Shown: positions 18,311-27,568 of the stretch, in pieces
How positions within the stretch are numbered: position 1 is the stretch's first letter
Layout: every line of letters starts with the position of its first letter
From: an uncultured Lachnospiraceae bacterium
Lineage (GTDB): Bacteria > Bacillota > Clostridia > Lachnospirales > Lachnospiraceae
Assembly (NCBI GenBank): GCA_910588845.1
Contig: CAJURU010000001.1
Location: forward strand, 107,301-171,300
DNA: 64,000 bases
Direction: 5' to 3'
The notes under the pieces: generated by a model
Seen by the model: the letters and a program-made list of their open reading frames with translations, nothing else
Told to the model about the DNA's origin: nothing
Databases searched by the model: none
Program-made: the position numbers and the translations under genes

Positions 18311-19567
18311 ATGAATGTGAGTATAAGCGATAAAAAAATAAAAAGCTATTTATTTGGGCTGTTAGTGATATCTTGTACTTTTGGAGACTATTTTAAGCTG
18401 GCGGGAAGGGCGTATTCGCAGTATATTGCAATTTTCTTGGCTCTTTTTTCAATTGCCGATTTTGTGAATGTATACTTAAAATACAAAAAGTTGGAATGGG
18501 AAAAGAAAGTAATCCTGTTTCTGATTTTAGCCTGGATGTTTTTTGCTGTTATCCAGGTATTTTGGGTCGGGGATATCGCCTCTTGGAAGTCCGGGATGCG
18601 CACGCTGGTAATAAATTTATTTATATGTTTTGAGATGTGTATGATACTCAGGGAGAACCGAGACTATCTATTGGTAATGAGAAGTGTGGAAATCTCCCTG
18701 TGGATGTCAATTGCCGTTGGCGCATATGAGATAATTACAAAGCATCACTTTGACAGGACGCCTGAGCAAGCGGCTTTCTATAATGAGATTAGAGGTTTTT
18801 TGGGAAACCCCAATGATTTTGCTACATGGATTATTTTATGTTTGTTGGGAGTCACCCTGTATTATGTGAAGCAAAAAAGGAAATGTCTATGCCTTGCGGA
18901 ATGGATTGTGGGAACGTTTATTATCTATCATACGGGCTCTAGGGCTGGGCTCTTGAGCGTGGTAGCGGCGGTCTTTTTCTTGGTGATTGGGTATGCGTTT
19001 AAGCTGATGGGGGATGCACAAAAGGATCACAGGAAGAAGCGCAAAGCGTTCCACATTTTGGGCATTATTTCAGTGATAGTGTTAGGAGGGCTGTGGCTGA
19101 TTAGCGGCGACGTCGTTGCTGTTATAAACAGTGTTTCCAGCGCGTCGTCGAGTGATGCGTTTCGTCTGCGGATCATAAGAGATTCCCTGGAAGTAGCGTT
19201 AAAGTATGTGCTAATTGGAGCTGGGGCCAATCAGACATCATTTTATGTAGGAATTAATCCGCATAATTTTCTCTTAGAACTTCTTGCTGATTTTGGACTT
19301 GTGGTGGTAATTTTAATTGTTTATATATTGTGGAAAATCTTTATAAGGATTTTTGAGGTGGAGAAAATCACGTTCTATCAAATTATCTGTTACGCATTCG
19401 TACCCACATTCTTGCTGGTGAGCATTTCTTCGAGCAGCATGGCGCGTCTTAGGATGACATGGGTTGTTTTGCTTTTATATTACTTTGCGCCTGCGGAGCA
19501 GATGCAGAATTGTAAATCGAAAATAAAAGTTGTCTTTAGGGATAATGTATGGTATGGGAAAGCATAA
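18311..19567 (+). CDS. O-antigen polymerase/ligase-like membrane protein (Wzy)
   Basis: A 418-aa protein with about ten to eleven membrane segments. It contains a periplasmic-type loop reading FRLRIIRDSLEVALKYVLIGAGANQ followed by NPHNFLLELLADFG, the conserved O-antigen ligase/Wzy C-terminal pattern (PHN..L). It probably polymerises the flipped repeat units outside the membrane. It is the second Wzy/WaaL-like protein in the window (the first is at 2-1570), so one may be a polymerase and the other a ligase. Confidence 0.8.
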   Translation: MNVSISDKKIKSYLFGLLVISCTFGDYFKLAGRAYSQYIAIFLALFSIADFVNVYLKYKKLEWEKKVILFLILAWMFFAVIQVFWVGDIASWKSGMRTLVINLFICFEMCMILRENRDYLLVMRSVEISLWMSIAVGAYEIITKHHFDRTPEQAAFYNEIRGFLGNPNDFATWIILCLLGVTLYYVKQKRKCLCLAEWIVGTFIIYHTGSRAGLLSVVAAVFFLVIGYAFKLMGDAQKDHRKKRKAFHILGIISVIVLGGLWLISGDVVAVINSVSSASSSDAFRLRIIRDSLEVALKYVLIGAGANQTSFYVGINPHNFLLELLADFGLVVVILIVYILWKIFIRIFEVEKITFYQIICYAFVPTFLLVSISSSSMARLRMTWVVLLLYYFAPAEQMQNCKSKIKVVFRDNVWYGKA

Positions 19568-19591
19568 AAATAATGATAAGGAGGTTAATCG

Positions 19592-20167
19592 GTGATGACG
19601 GATTATTTTGTACATGAGAGCAGTTACATAGATGACGGAGTAGAGATTGGCAAAGATACGAAAGTATGGCATTTCTGCCATGTTCAGGAGGGCGCCAGAA
19701 TTGGCAGCGGCTGCACGCTTGGGCAGAATGTGAACGTTTCAAATAATGTTGTGATAGGTAATAATGTAAAGATTCAGAATAATGTTTCTGTATATGAAGG
19801 AGTAGAGATAGAGGATGGCGTGTTTTGCGGGCCGTCCTGTGTTTTTACGAACGATTTGACGCCGCGGGCATCATTACGGAGAGAATATAAGAAGACGGTT
19901 GTCAAAAGGGGGGCTAGTATAGGGGCGAATGCCACCGTTGTCTGTGGACATACCGTGGGGCGGTATGCATTGGTTGCCGCGGGCGCTGTGGTAACGGACG
20001 ACGTACCCGATTATGCGTTGGTAATGGGCGTACCGGCAAAGCAGAAGGGATGGGTCTGCCAATGCGGGTATGAGCTATCAGAAACATTAAAGTGCCCGGA
20101 ATGCAGTAAGCAATATGTTTTGGCAGATGGAACCCTGGAGATGTTGAAAGGAGACGGTTTGGCTTGA
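19592..20167 (+). CDS. Nucleotide-sugar N-acetyltransferase, WbpD/WlbB type
   Basis: A 191-aa hexapeptide-repeat protein, the same length as WbpD. Start is GTG 19592 or ATG 19595, with AAGGAGG upstream. The segments VWHFCHVQEGARIG, NNVSVYEGVEIEDGVFCGPSCVFTN, VKRGASIGANATVVCG and DYALVMGVPAK match the WbpD/WlbB core, and a C-terminal CQCG...CPEC pair looks like a zinc-binding knuckle. Such enzymes acetylate the 3-amine of UDP-GlcNAc3NA with acetyl-CoA. It overlaps the oxidoreductase downstream. Confidence 0.88.
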   Translation: MMTDYFVHESSYIDDGVEIGKDTKVWHFCHVQEGARIGSGCTLGQNVNVSNNVVIGNNVKIQNNVSVYEGVEIEDGVFCGPSCVFTNDLTPRASLRREYKKTVVKRGASIGANATVVCGHTVGRYALVAAGAVVTDDVPDYALVMGVPAKQKGWVCQCGYELSETLKCPECSKQYVLADGTLEMLKGDGLA

Positions 20168-21273
20168 AGAAAATTGCGTTAGTGGGATATGGGTATTGGG
20201 GACCCAATGTGGCTAAGAATATTTACCGGAATAAGAATCTGGAATTTGCTTATATCTGTGATAAAAGGCAGGAACGCTTACAGTTGGCGAAGGATATTTA
20301 TGCGCAATCTGTGAATTATACGGCAGATTACAAAGATGTTATAGATGATCCTTCTGTGGATGCGGTGGCGTTAGCTGTTGAGACGAGCGCGCATTATGAA
20401 TTGGCGAAAGCGGCGTTGCTGGCCGGCAAAGATCTCTATGTAGAGAAGCCGTTTACGGATAATGTGCAGGACGCGCTGGAATTAAAAGCATTAGCACAGG
20501 AAAGAGGTCTTATCATTCATGTAGACCATATTATGGTGTACCATCCGGCAATCCGAAAGATGAAGGAGATTATCGACCGTGGAGAAATCGGGGATTTTAT
20601 CTGGATTGACTGCTCCCGGTTGAATTTGGGACAAGTTAAGAATGATGTGAATTCCATGTGGGACCTTACAGTACATGATTTGGCGATTGTGGAATATCTC
20701 ACAGGCGGTTCTAAGGTTAAAAGCGTTAAGGCCATGGGAACGAAGATGTATAGCAGCCGATATTCTATCACACAGCTGATGGTGCAATATGAAGACTTTT
20801 TCTCAAGCATGAGGGCCAGTTGGATATCACCCATCAAAGAGCGGAAGTTGATTGTAGCTGGCACTAAAAAGATGATTGTGTATGACGATGTGGATGTGGT
20901 AAATAAACTCGTAGTCTACGACAAAGGTTTTGATGTGCAGGAAGAAATGGAGTACAGCCAATATGTTGTTAAGGCAAGAAATGGCGATGCGTATATACCG
21001 CAGCTGAACGTCGAAGACGCATTGTATAACAGCCTGGAACATTTTAGAAATTGTATGGTTACCCGCGAACAGTCTATGACGGATGCAGATGCTGCGATTC
21101 GGGTAATTGATATATTGGAGCGTGCAGACGAGAGCCTGGATAACCTTATAAAGTCCCCGGATAATAATGAGAAACCGGGGGGGGGTATATTGAATGAGTA
21201 TTTGAGCGCGATAATGATGAATGTTATTTCATATGTAAATGCAGAGAGGATGATAAGGAATGAAATTTATTGA
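20164..21273 (+). CDS. Gfo/Idh/MocA dehydrogenase, second 3-keto-sugar enzyme (GnnA-like)
   Basis: A 369-aa protein starting at TTG within the end of the acetyltransferase gene, with AAAGGAGA upstream. It has an N-terminal NAD site GYGYWGPN and VEKPF. It differs from the WbpB-type protein at 10332, with HIMVYHPAIRKMKEII and DLTVHDLAIVEYLTGG, closer to UDP-GlcNAc 3-dehydrogenases. Near the end it contains a run of nine G (21177-21185). Downstream of this run the present frame adds about 30 residues and overlaps the next gene by 14 bases, while either single-base shift stops within a few codons. The C-terminal tail is therefore probably not conserved. Confidence 0.83.
   Translation: MKKIALVGYGYWGPNVAKNIYRNKNLEFAYICDKRQERLQLAKDIYAQSVNYTADYKDVIDDPSVDAVALAVETSAHYELAKAALLAGKDLYVEKPFTDNVQDALELKALAQERGLIIHVDHIMVYHPAIRKMKEIIDRGEIGDFIWIDCSRLNLGQVKNDVNSMWDLTVHDLAIVEYLTGGSKVKSVKAMGTKMYSSRYSITQLMVQYEDFFSSMRASWISPIKERKLIVAGTKKMIVYDDVDVVNKLVVYDKGFDVQEEMEYSQYVVKARNGDAYIPQLNVEDALYNSLEHFRNCMVTREQSMTDADAAIRVIDILERADESLDNLIKSPDNNEKPGGGILNEYLSAIMMNVISYVNAERMIRNEIY
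21177..21185 (+). repeat. Homopolymeric G(9) tract in 3' end of sugar dehydrogenase gene
   Basis: Nine consecutive G residues inside the coding frame. Loss or gain of one base would end the protein within three to four codons and remove the overlap with the next start codon. Confidence 0.9.
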
Positions 21274-22384
21274 TTTGAGACGGCAGTATGAAAAGCTGGA
21301 AAATGAGATAAATGCAAATATACAAAAGGTGCTTGAACATGAGCAGTTTATTATGGGACCGGAAGTTGAGGAGTTGGAAAGGGAGCTTGCAAAGTATACG
21401 GGAAGAAAATATGCGTATACCTGTTCCAGCGGTACGGATGCACTGGTGATTCCTCTGATGGCATATGAATTGGAAAAGACGGACGCTGTGTTTGTTCCAT
21501 CGTTTACGTTTTTTGCATCGGCTGAGAGTGTGAACCTTGCAGGGGCAACGCCGATATTTGTAGACTCAAAGAATGATTTTTTACTTGACTGCGAAGACTT
21601 GGAATGCAGGATAGAGAACACGATTGCAGAAGGAAAGTATGTGCCGAGAGGGATTATTGCTGTTAATCTGTTTGGGCAGGTTTGCGATTTTGATGAGATA
21701 GGCAGAATTGCCCGCAAATACAATCTGTTTGTTCTGGAAGATGCCGCGCAGAGTATGGGGGCTGCCCGCTGCGGCCGTAAATCAGGGTCGTTTGGAGACG
21801 TGTCGGCAACCTCCTTTTTCCCGGCAAAACCCCTGGGTTGTTACGGAGATGGCGGTGCTATTTTTACAGACGATGATGAATTGGCGTCAAAAATTAAATC
21901 CATCAGAGTGCATGGGCAGGGCGGCGGCAGATACGACAATGTAAGGATTGGGCTCAATGGGCGTATGGATACATTGCAAGCGGCAATCTTGCAGCCCAAA
22001 TTAAAGATATTGGATGAGGAGATTGATTTGCGCCAAAAGGTGGCGGAGCATTACACCCGGCTATTGAGAGAGCAGTTTACAACGCCGCAGGTTTTAGAGG
22101 GAAATGTAAGCGCGTGGGCGCAGTATACGTTGCTTGCGGACAGTGAAGCGCAGAGGAATCAGATTGTTGAAGGAATGAAGGACAAAGGAATTCCCATTAT
22201 GGTTTATTATGCAACGCCGCTGCATATGCAGACTGCATATCGTTATCTGGGATATGCAGACACAGATGTAGAGAATGCTTCGGGCCTCAGTAAAAGGGTA
22301 TTCAGCCTGCCAATGCATCCGTATCTGAATGAAGACGAAATTGTGGATATCTGCAATCAGTTAAATCTTATTGCGAATAAGTAG
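21260..22384 (+). CDS. DegT-family 3-aminotransferase (WbpE/GnnB-like), second copy
   Basis: A 374-aa PLP enzyme with MKFIDLRRQY at the N-terminus and PLP lysine K190 in FFPAKPLGCYGDGGA; EDAAQSMGA precedes it. It is a paralogue of the aminotransferase at 11433. ATG 21260 follows AGGATGATAAGGA and overlaps the upstream gene. With the preceding acetyltransferase and dehydrogenase it forms a three-gene 3-acetamido-sugar cassette. Whether it acts on UDP-GlcNAc or its uronic acid cannot be told. Confidence 0.87.
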   Translation: MKFIDLRRQYEKLENEINANIQKVLEHEQFIMGPEVEELERELAKYTGRKYAYTCSSGTDALVIPLMAYELEKTDAVFVPSFTFFASAESVNLAGATPIFVDSKNDFLLDCEDLECRIENTIAEGKYVPRGIIAVNLFGQVCDFDEIGRIARKYNLFVLEDAAQSMGAARCGRKSGSFGDVSATSFFPAKPLGCYGDGGAIFTDDDELASKIKSIRVHGQGGGRYDNVRIGLNGRMDTLQAAILQPKLKILDEEIDLRQKVAEHYTRLLREQFTTPQVLEGNVSAWAQYTLLADSEAQRNQIVEGMKDKGIPIMVYYATPLHMQTAYRYLGYADTDVENASGLSKRVFSLPMHPYLNEDEIVDICNQLNLIANK

Positions 22385-22397
22385 AAAGGATAATTGA

Positions 22398-23477
22398 ATG
22401 AGAGAACTGAGAGTGTTTCATGGGATGTTCGAGATGGCAGGACAAGCGTTTTATGCAGTAAAAGGATTAAAGCAGATGGGAATAAAAACGACCCATATGA
22501 TATGGAGGAGCAATTATGCAAATATTGGTTATGGAATATCATTAAATATATACAGAAAAAAGTGGTATCTGTATCCGTATTATCTGCTGAAAGTTGCATT
22601 TTATGAATTAAAGATATTGAGGGAGCATAACGTATTTCATTTCCATACGGGAAGCAGCCTGCTGTTAAATTTTGATTTATGGTTATTTAAACTGCTGCAT
22701 AAGAAGGTATTTGCTGAATTTCACGGCTCAGAACTTCGCGATTATGCCGATGCAGAAAAAGTGAACCCTTATATACTGACTCAAGATTTCGTTTCGGGTT
22801 TGGAAAAGAGAAAAAAGAAAGTGGAAAAAATCTGCCGATATGCGGACGGCGTAATTCTGCACGATGATGAATTGATACCGCATCTTCCGGCAAATGCAAA
22901 GAACATATTTGTCGTACCGCTGCGGGTAGATTTGAAAAAATTTACCCCATGCTATGTGCCTGCCGAAAAAGAGAAGATATGCATTGTACATGCGCCTTCC
23001 AATCGGAAAATCAAAGGCAGCGGCCAGGTTATCGAGGCGATTGAGGCTTTAAAGAAGAAGTATCAGATTGAATTTATATTAGTTGAAAATAAGTCGCAAA
23101 AAGAGGCTAAGGAGATTTATGAGAAAGCGGATATCATTGTAGATCAGATAAAGCTTGGTACATATGGCGTGTTTGCAATAGAAGGTATGGCGCTCGGTAA
23201 ACCGGTCGTTACTTATATTTTGGACGAGATGAAACAATGTTTGCCAAAGGAACTGCCGATTGTAAGCGCGAATCCCGATACGATTGAGGATGTTTTGGAA
23301 CAGTTGATATTAGATGGCAAGCGTCGTCGCGAGCTTGGGATTGCAGGAAGAAAGTATGTTGAAAATTACCATGATTGCAGGAAGAACGCCAGGATGCTTT
23401 ATGAGGTTTATACCGGAAAGATTCAGCCGATAAAAGGAAGGGAAGCGTTCGCCCATGCAGCGCAAATGCAAAAGTAA
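22398..23477 (+). CDS. Glycosyltransferase family 4-like
   Basis: A 359-aa GT-B protein. The acceptor domain has FHFHTGSSLL and AEFHGSELRDYAD. The donor domain starts near IVHAPSNRKIKGSGQVIEAI and contains IVDQIKLGTYGVFAIEGMALGKPVV, the GT4 donor-site region with the usual second Glu. The start is ATG 22398 after AAAGGA. Substrates unknown. Confidence 0.84.
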   Translation: MRELRVFHGMFEMAGQAFYAVKGLKQMGIKTTHMIWRSNYANIGYGISLNIYRKKWYLYPYYLLKVAFYELKILREHNVFHFHTGSSLLLNFDLWLFKLLHKKVFAEFHGSELRDYADAEKVNPYILTQDFVSGLEKRKKKVEKICRYADGVILHDDELIPHLPANAKNIFVVPLRVDLKKFTPCYVPAEKEKICIVHAPSNRKIKGSGQVIEAIEALKKKYQIEFILVENKSQKEAKEIYEKADIIVDQIKLGTYGVFAIEGMALGKPVVTYILDEMKQCLPKELPIVSANPDTIEDVLEQLILDGKRRRELGIAGRKYVENYHDCRKNARMLYEVYTGKIQPIKGREAFAHAAQMQK

Positions 23478-23497
23478 ACGATAAAAAGGATTAGGAC

Positions 23498-24958
23498 ATG
23501 AATTTGAATTCATATAGCTTTTTTTTATTTTTTTTCATAATATTTATTTTGTATTATACCGTATGTAAACGGAGGCAGCAGGAGCTATTGCTGATTTCCA
23601 GTATTTTTTTTATATTGTGTTATAGTCCGTTTTGCTTCGTATTGTTGCTATTCGTTACTGTTTCGGCATATGGTGCGTCTTGTCTGATTGTTAAAAAAGC
23701 AAGCTATGGAAAAAAATATGCTATCATAAGCACTGTTCTCTTTCTGGGCATCCTTGCAGTGTTTAAGTATCTGATGTTCGGCGTAAATATGTGGAACCGC
23801 ATGATGACGGCTTTAACCGGAAGTGAAAATGTTGTAACGCCGGCGTTGCAGATTATGCTTCCGGTAGGAATTTCATTTTACATATTTCAAAATATTGGTT
23901 ACGTTTGGGATGTATACAAAAAAAGGGCGCCTGCTGAGAAAAGTTTCGCCAAGTATTTGCTGTTTATAAGCTACTTTCCCAAATTTACAGTCGGTCCGAT
24001 TGAGCGTGCAGAAGGTTTTATGCCACAAATGCAGCAGGAGACACGTGAATTTTCCTATGCCAATGCGGTAGCCGGATTAAGGATTGTCATGATCGGATTG
24101 TTTAAGAAGGTTGCTGTGGCGGATGTTTTGGCTCCTGTTGTAAATAATGTGTTTGACAATCCGGCAGAGTATACGGGTCTGTCGCTTATGATCGCAACCA
24201 TCTTATATACGTTTCAGATTTATTGTGATTTTTCCGGTTATGCTGATTTGGCAATAGGTTATTCTAAGATGTTGGGAATTAACCTGATGCAAAATTTTCA
24301 CAGCCCATATTTTTCAAAATCAATTTCCGGGTTTTGGCGAAGATGGCATATTTCTTTGTCTTCCTGGTTTCGGGATTTTGTCTATATTCCCCTTGGAGGA
24401 AATCGCGTAGGAAAAATGCGTCATATGTTTAATACGATGGTGACTTTTGTGTTAAGCGGTATATGGCATGGTGCGAGCCTTAATTTTTGGGTATGGGGGG
24501 GTGTACATGGGATATTGCTTTGCATTGAAAATGGACTGAATAAGGGGCGAGAAAGGCATAAGAAGGGCCTGCGCAGGAGTGGTTTTGCTGAGGCTGCGAA
24601 GTGGGGACTGACATTTGTATGTATTTCTGTGGTCTGGGTATTCTTCCGGGCGAATAGCCTTCGCGGAGCGGTATATATTATATCGCATTATTTCAGTCAA
24701 TGGCAATTCAATCTCTCATATGTAAAAGCCTCCATTGTTTCGATGGGATTCACGGAGCTGACGTGCGTTGTAGTGTTGGTATCTCTGGGTATACTTGTAG
24801 TGATTGACTGGTTACAGTGTAAAAGATCAATATCAGACGTTTTAGGTGTACAAAAACCTTATATCCGTTGGGGGATTTACTTTTTCTTTGTGTTTTATAT
24901 CTTATTTTGCAAAATGTATATGGCTCAATCGCAGCAGTTTATATATTTTCAATTTTAG
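23498..24958 (+). CDS. MBOAT-family O-acyltransferase (AlgI/PatA-like)
   Basis: A 486-aa protein with about eleven membrane helices. The MBOAT core shows QIYCDFSGYADLAIG, FWRRWHISLSSWFRDFVYIPLGG and the catalytic His324 in SGIWHGASLNFWVWGG. AlgI-type proteins pass acetyl groups from the cytoplasm to the outer face for polysaccharide O-acetylation. The next gene is an SGNH-like partner, the same pairing as AlgI-AlgJ or PatA-PatB. A G(7) run lies at 24495-24501 within WVWGGVHG. Confidence 0.93.
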   Translation: MNLNSYSFFLFFFIIFILYYTVCKRRQQELLLISSIFFILCYSPFCFVLLLFVTVSAYGASCLIVKKASYGKKYAIISTVLFLGILAVFKYLMFGVNMWNRMMTALTGSENVVTPALQIMLPVGISFYIFQNIGYVWDVYKKRAPAEKSFAKYLLFISYFPKFTVGPIERAEGFMPQMQQETREFSYANAVAGLRIVMIGLFKKVAVADVLAPVVNNVFDNPAEYTGLSLMIATILYTFQIYCDFSGYADLAIGYSKMLGINLMQNFHSPYFSKSISGFWRRWHISLSSWFRDFVYIPLGGNRVGKMRHMFNTMVTFVLSGIWHGASLNFWVWGGVHGILLCIENGLNKGRERHKKGLRRSGFAEAAKWGLTFVCISVVWVFFRANSLRGAVYIISHYFSQWQFNLSYVKASIVSMGFTELTCVVVLVSLGILVVIDWLQCKRSISDVLGVQKPYIRWGIYFFFVFYILFCKMYMAQSQQFIYFQF

Positions 24959-24972
24959 GAGGTAAAATATAA

Positions 24973-25965
24973 ATGAAAAAATTTCTATTAAAGTTGTCTA
25001 TATTTTTAGCAGTTATTGGAATCCCTTTCGGGATATTGAATGAGTTGTACAAAAATACAAATTACTGGAAAAGCGCGAATGAGGTATATGAACTGAGGAA
25101 CCATCCCGACGATATCACGCTTTTGAATCTGGGAAATTCCCATGAGATGTATGGTCTGCGTTATGAGAAATATTATCAGGGTGTCTCCAATAATTTCGCG
25201 ACTTCTTCACAGCCATTCTACTATAGTTATCAAGTGCTGAAAAATGCAAAGAGCAGTATTTGTGACGGTGCGGTGGTGTTGGTTCCTGTTTCATATTTTG
25301 ATTGGTATTACAATTGGAGAGAGCTTTTTGCAAATACGAAGACGTATAACAACCGTTATTACAGTTTTTTAAAACCGCGGCAAGTCTACAATTATGAGCT
25401 TGATACACATATTGAATGCGGTATTTTCCCCTTGCTGACGGCAAAGGAAAATGTAAAGTATATTTTTCATGATACGGGGCTTCCGGATATTGAGGCAGAA
25501 AATCTTACGGCATTGATGGACAGAGGAGCCGATCATGCCGATGACGTAGTTGATTATAAATATAATTCCTGGGTGAATGACGTCATGAATCTTGGGGAGG
25601 GCAAAGACAGGGTATACGAAGAGAATAGAAGAGATTTAGTAAAGCTTATAGAGTATTGCTATGACGAAGGCTATCATCCGGTCCTCTTATGTACGCCGGT
25701 GACATCCCTGCTTAATCAAAGGTTTTCAGAAGAGTTTTTGCAAGATTTTGACGAAAAGACCCAGGAGATATGCAGGTTATTTCCGGAACTGCTATTCTTA
25801 GATTATTCAAAAAATGAAGAATTTACAGACAGCCTGCAATATTATACGGATAGCGACCATATGAATTCTTTGGGTGGAGATATATACACGAAGAAGGTCC
25901 TGCATGATTTAGCAGATGCGGGTGTGATAGGGAAAGAATTGTTGAAAGAGGAAAGCGTAAGGTGA
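24973..25965 (+). CDS. Membrane-anchored SGNH/AlgJ-like acyl transfer partner
   Basis: A 330-aa protein with one N-terminal membrane anchor (residues 5-25) and the rest outside. The SGNH-type block LGNSHEMYGL (54-63) sits near the start and the D-x-D-H block (D293, D295, H296) near the end, as in AlgJ/DltD/PatB-like proteins. It likely completes O-acetylation of the exported glycan with the MBOAT protein 14 bases upstream. Exact subfamily not certain. Confidence 0.78.
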   Translation: MKKFLLKLSIFLAVIGIPFGILNELYKNTNYWKSANEVYELRNHPDDITLLNLGNSHEMYGLRYEKYYQGVSNNFATSSQPFYYSYQVLKNAKSSICDGAVVLVPVSYFDWYYNWRELFANTKTYNNRYYSFLKPRQVYNYELDTHIECGIFPLLTAKENVKYIFHDTGLPDIEAENLTALMDRGADHADDVVDYKYNSWVNDVMNLGEGKDRVYEENRRDLVKLIEYCYDEGYHPVLLCTPVTSLLNQRFSEEFLQDFDEKTQEICRLFPELLFLDYSKNEEFTDSLQYYTDSDHMNSLGGDIYTKKVLHDLADAGVIGKELLKEESVR

Positions 25966-25969
25966 ACTC

Positions 25970-27391
25970 ATGGGAAAGAGCAATGAAAGCGGATTAAAAA
26001 CATTTATTAAGGGAAGCGCGGTGCTGTTTATTTCTAATATTATTATAAAGGGAATTCAGTTTTTTTTGCTTCCTTTGTATACGAATGAATTGACGCCTGA
26101 GATGCTTGGAGTATCGGACGCTGTTACAACAATGACAGGTTTCGTGTTTCCGGTGCTGGTGATGGGGCTCGATTCGGCGTTCAGCGCTTTTTATTTTGAG
26201 GAAGAGCAAAATCAGCAGGATAAGGTATTTTCTTCCATCACATTGCTGCTTGGCATAATGGGGCTTTTGCCTGTGGCGGCATGTTTGTTTTCCGGACAAA
26301 TATCGGAGATGCTGTTTCGTACGCCGGGTAATTCGTACGTAGTATTGATAGCGTTACTGTCTGTGACTGCAAACCTTCTGTATCTGCCGTTGTCGTTGGA
26401 GGCCAGGCTTCAGAATAAAATGTTTGCCTACAGCGTAGTCGCGGTGGTGTCGTCAGCTGCAATTGTAATTTTTAACGTGCTGTTTTTATCTTGGTTTCAT
26501 TTGGGGATTTACGCCTTAATTCTCAGCACGCTTATCGTTAATCTATTGCAGATCGTTTTGTTTGCTTTTGCAGTGAAAAAAAAGTTTTCTGTGAAATTTG
26601 TAGACAGAATTTTAATAAAGAGAATGATGCGTTATTCTCTGCCTATGCTTCCATCCGTACTGTCAACCTTAATCCTAACGTTATCAGACCGATATATCAT
26701 CTTATATTTCCATGGCGAACAAGCCGTGGGAATATATGGAATCGGAAGCCGTTTTGTGGCTATTTTGAGCGTTATTATATCGGCAGTCAGTACGGCTTAT
26801 ACTACGTTTGCTTACTCCAGTTATAAGAAGCCGGAGGCTAAGGAGCAGTTTTCCGTTGTACTGAGTATCGTGTATGTATTGATGATAGGGATTGCATTTA
26901 TTATTTCTATCTTTTCTAAAGAGATTATATCAATTATGGCGGCGCCTGAGTATATTGGGGCATATAAAGCGCTGCCGGATATGATGTTTGCCCAAGTGCT
27001 TTATACCTTATATACATTGACATGTTATGGCGTGCTGTTTGAGAAAAAATCAGGCTACATACTATTTTCGACAATGACGGCGGCAGTGGTTAATTTGGCG
27101 CTGAATATGCTCTTCATTCCACAGTATGGAATCGTTGCCGCCGCGTTTACGACCTTAATAGGATATGCGATTATGCTTTTTATTAATTTTTACAACGCGC
27201 AGCGTTTCTATCCATGCCCTTATGGAATGAAGAAAATTATGCTGCATTTTTTGGGGCTGTATTTCGTTGTCAGAATATTGTCAGAACAGTCCTTTGTCCT
27301 GAAATTAGGAGTTACGCTCTTGTGTGCGGCAGTAACGCTGTTTTTATATCGAAAGAAAATCTTCATGGGAGTGAAGATGTTTCGGGGGTAG
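25970..27391 (+). CDS. Polysaccharide flippase (Wzx-like, MOP superfamily)
   Basis: A 473-aa protein with 12-14 hydrophobic segments. The N-terminal FIKGSAVLFISNIIIKGIQF and the central SLPMLPSVLSTLILTLSDRYII are typical of polysaccharide_synt/Wzx proteins. It would move undecaprenyl-linked repeat units to the outside. Last gene of the long operon, four bases after the SGNH-like gene. Confidence 0.92.
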   Translation: MGKSNESGLKTFIKGSAVLFISNIIIKGIQFFLLPLYTNELTPEMLGVSDAVTTMTGFVFPVLVMGLDSAFSAFYFEEEQNQQDKVFSSITLLLGIMGLLPVAACLFSGQISEMLFRTPGNSYVVLIALLSVTANLLYLPLSLEARLQNKMFAYSVVAVVSSAAIVIFNVLFLSWFHLGIYALILSTLIVNLLQIVLFAFAVKKKFSVKFVDRILIKRMMRYSLPMLPSVLSTLILTLSDRYIILYFHGEQAVGIYGIGSRFVAILSVIISAVSTAYTTFAYSSYKKPEAKEQFSVVLSIVYVLMIGIAFIISIFSKEIISIMAAPEYIGAYKALPDMMFAQVLYTLYTLTCYGVLFEKKSGYILFSTMTAAVVNLALNMLFIPQYGIVAAAFTTLIGYAIMLFINFYNAQRFYPCPYGMKKIMLHFLGLYFVVRILSEQSFVLKLGVTLLCAAVTLFLYRKKIFMGVKMFRG

Positions 27392-27477
27392 GGCGTCATA
27401 GGTATATCTGATGGAGATTAGAGGTAAACGTACTTTTTTACCAGCGTTTCAGCAAGTCGGCTGGAAGTTGGGAGAGG

Positions 27478-27506
27478 TTGACAAAGATAAGTTTTTTCGT
27501 TACCAT
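27478..27506 (+). promoter_or_regulatory. Promoter of the wzz-like gene with TTACCATAT box
   Basis: TTGACA at 27478-27483, 17-base spacer, TACCAT at 27501-27506. The -10 is unusual, and the string TTACCATAT with the same spacing from TTGACAA recurs before ugd at 29947-29975. Confidence 0.6.
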
Positions 27507-27568
27507 ATAGAAGAAATTTTTATGAAACTATACAGGATTTAGCGCTGAATAATATGGAGGAAGTTTTG

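Noticed and set aside
24495..24501. G(7) run in the MBOAT gene, and a similar one at 3100-3106
   Set aside because: Runs of seven G occur by chance in Gly-coding stretches here; only the G(9) run stands out.
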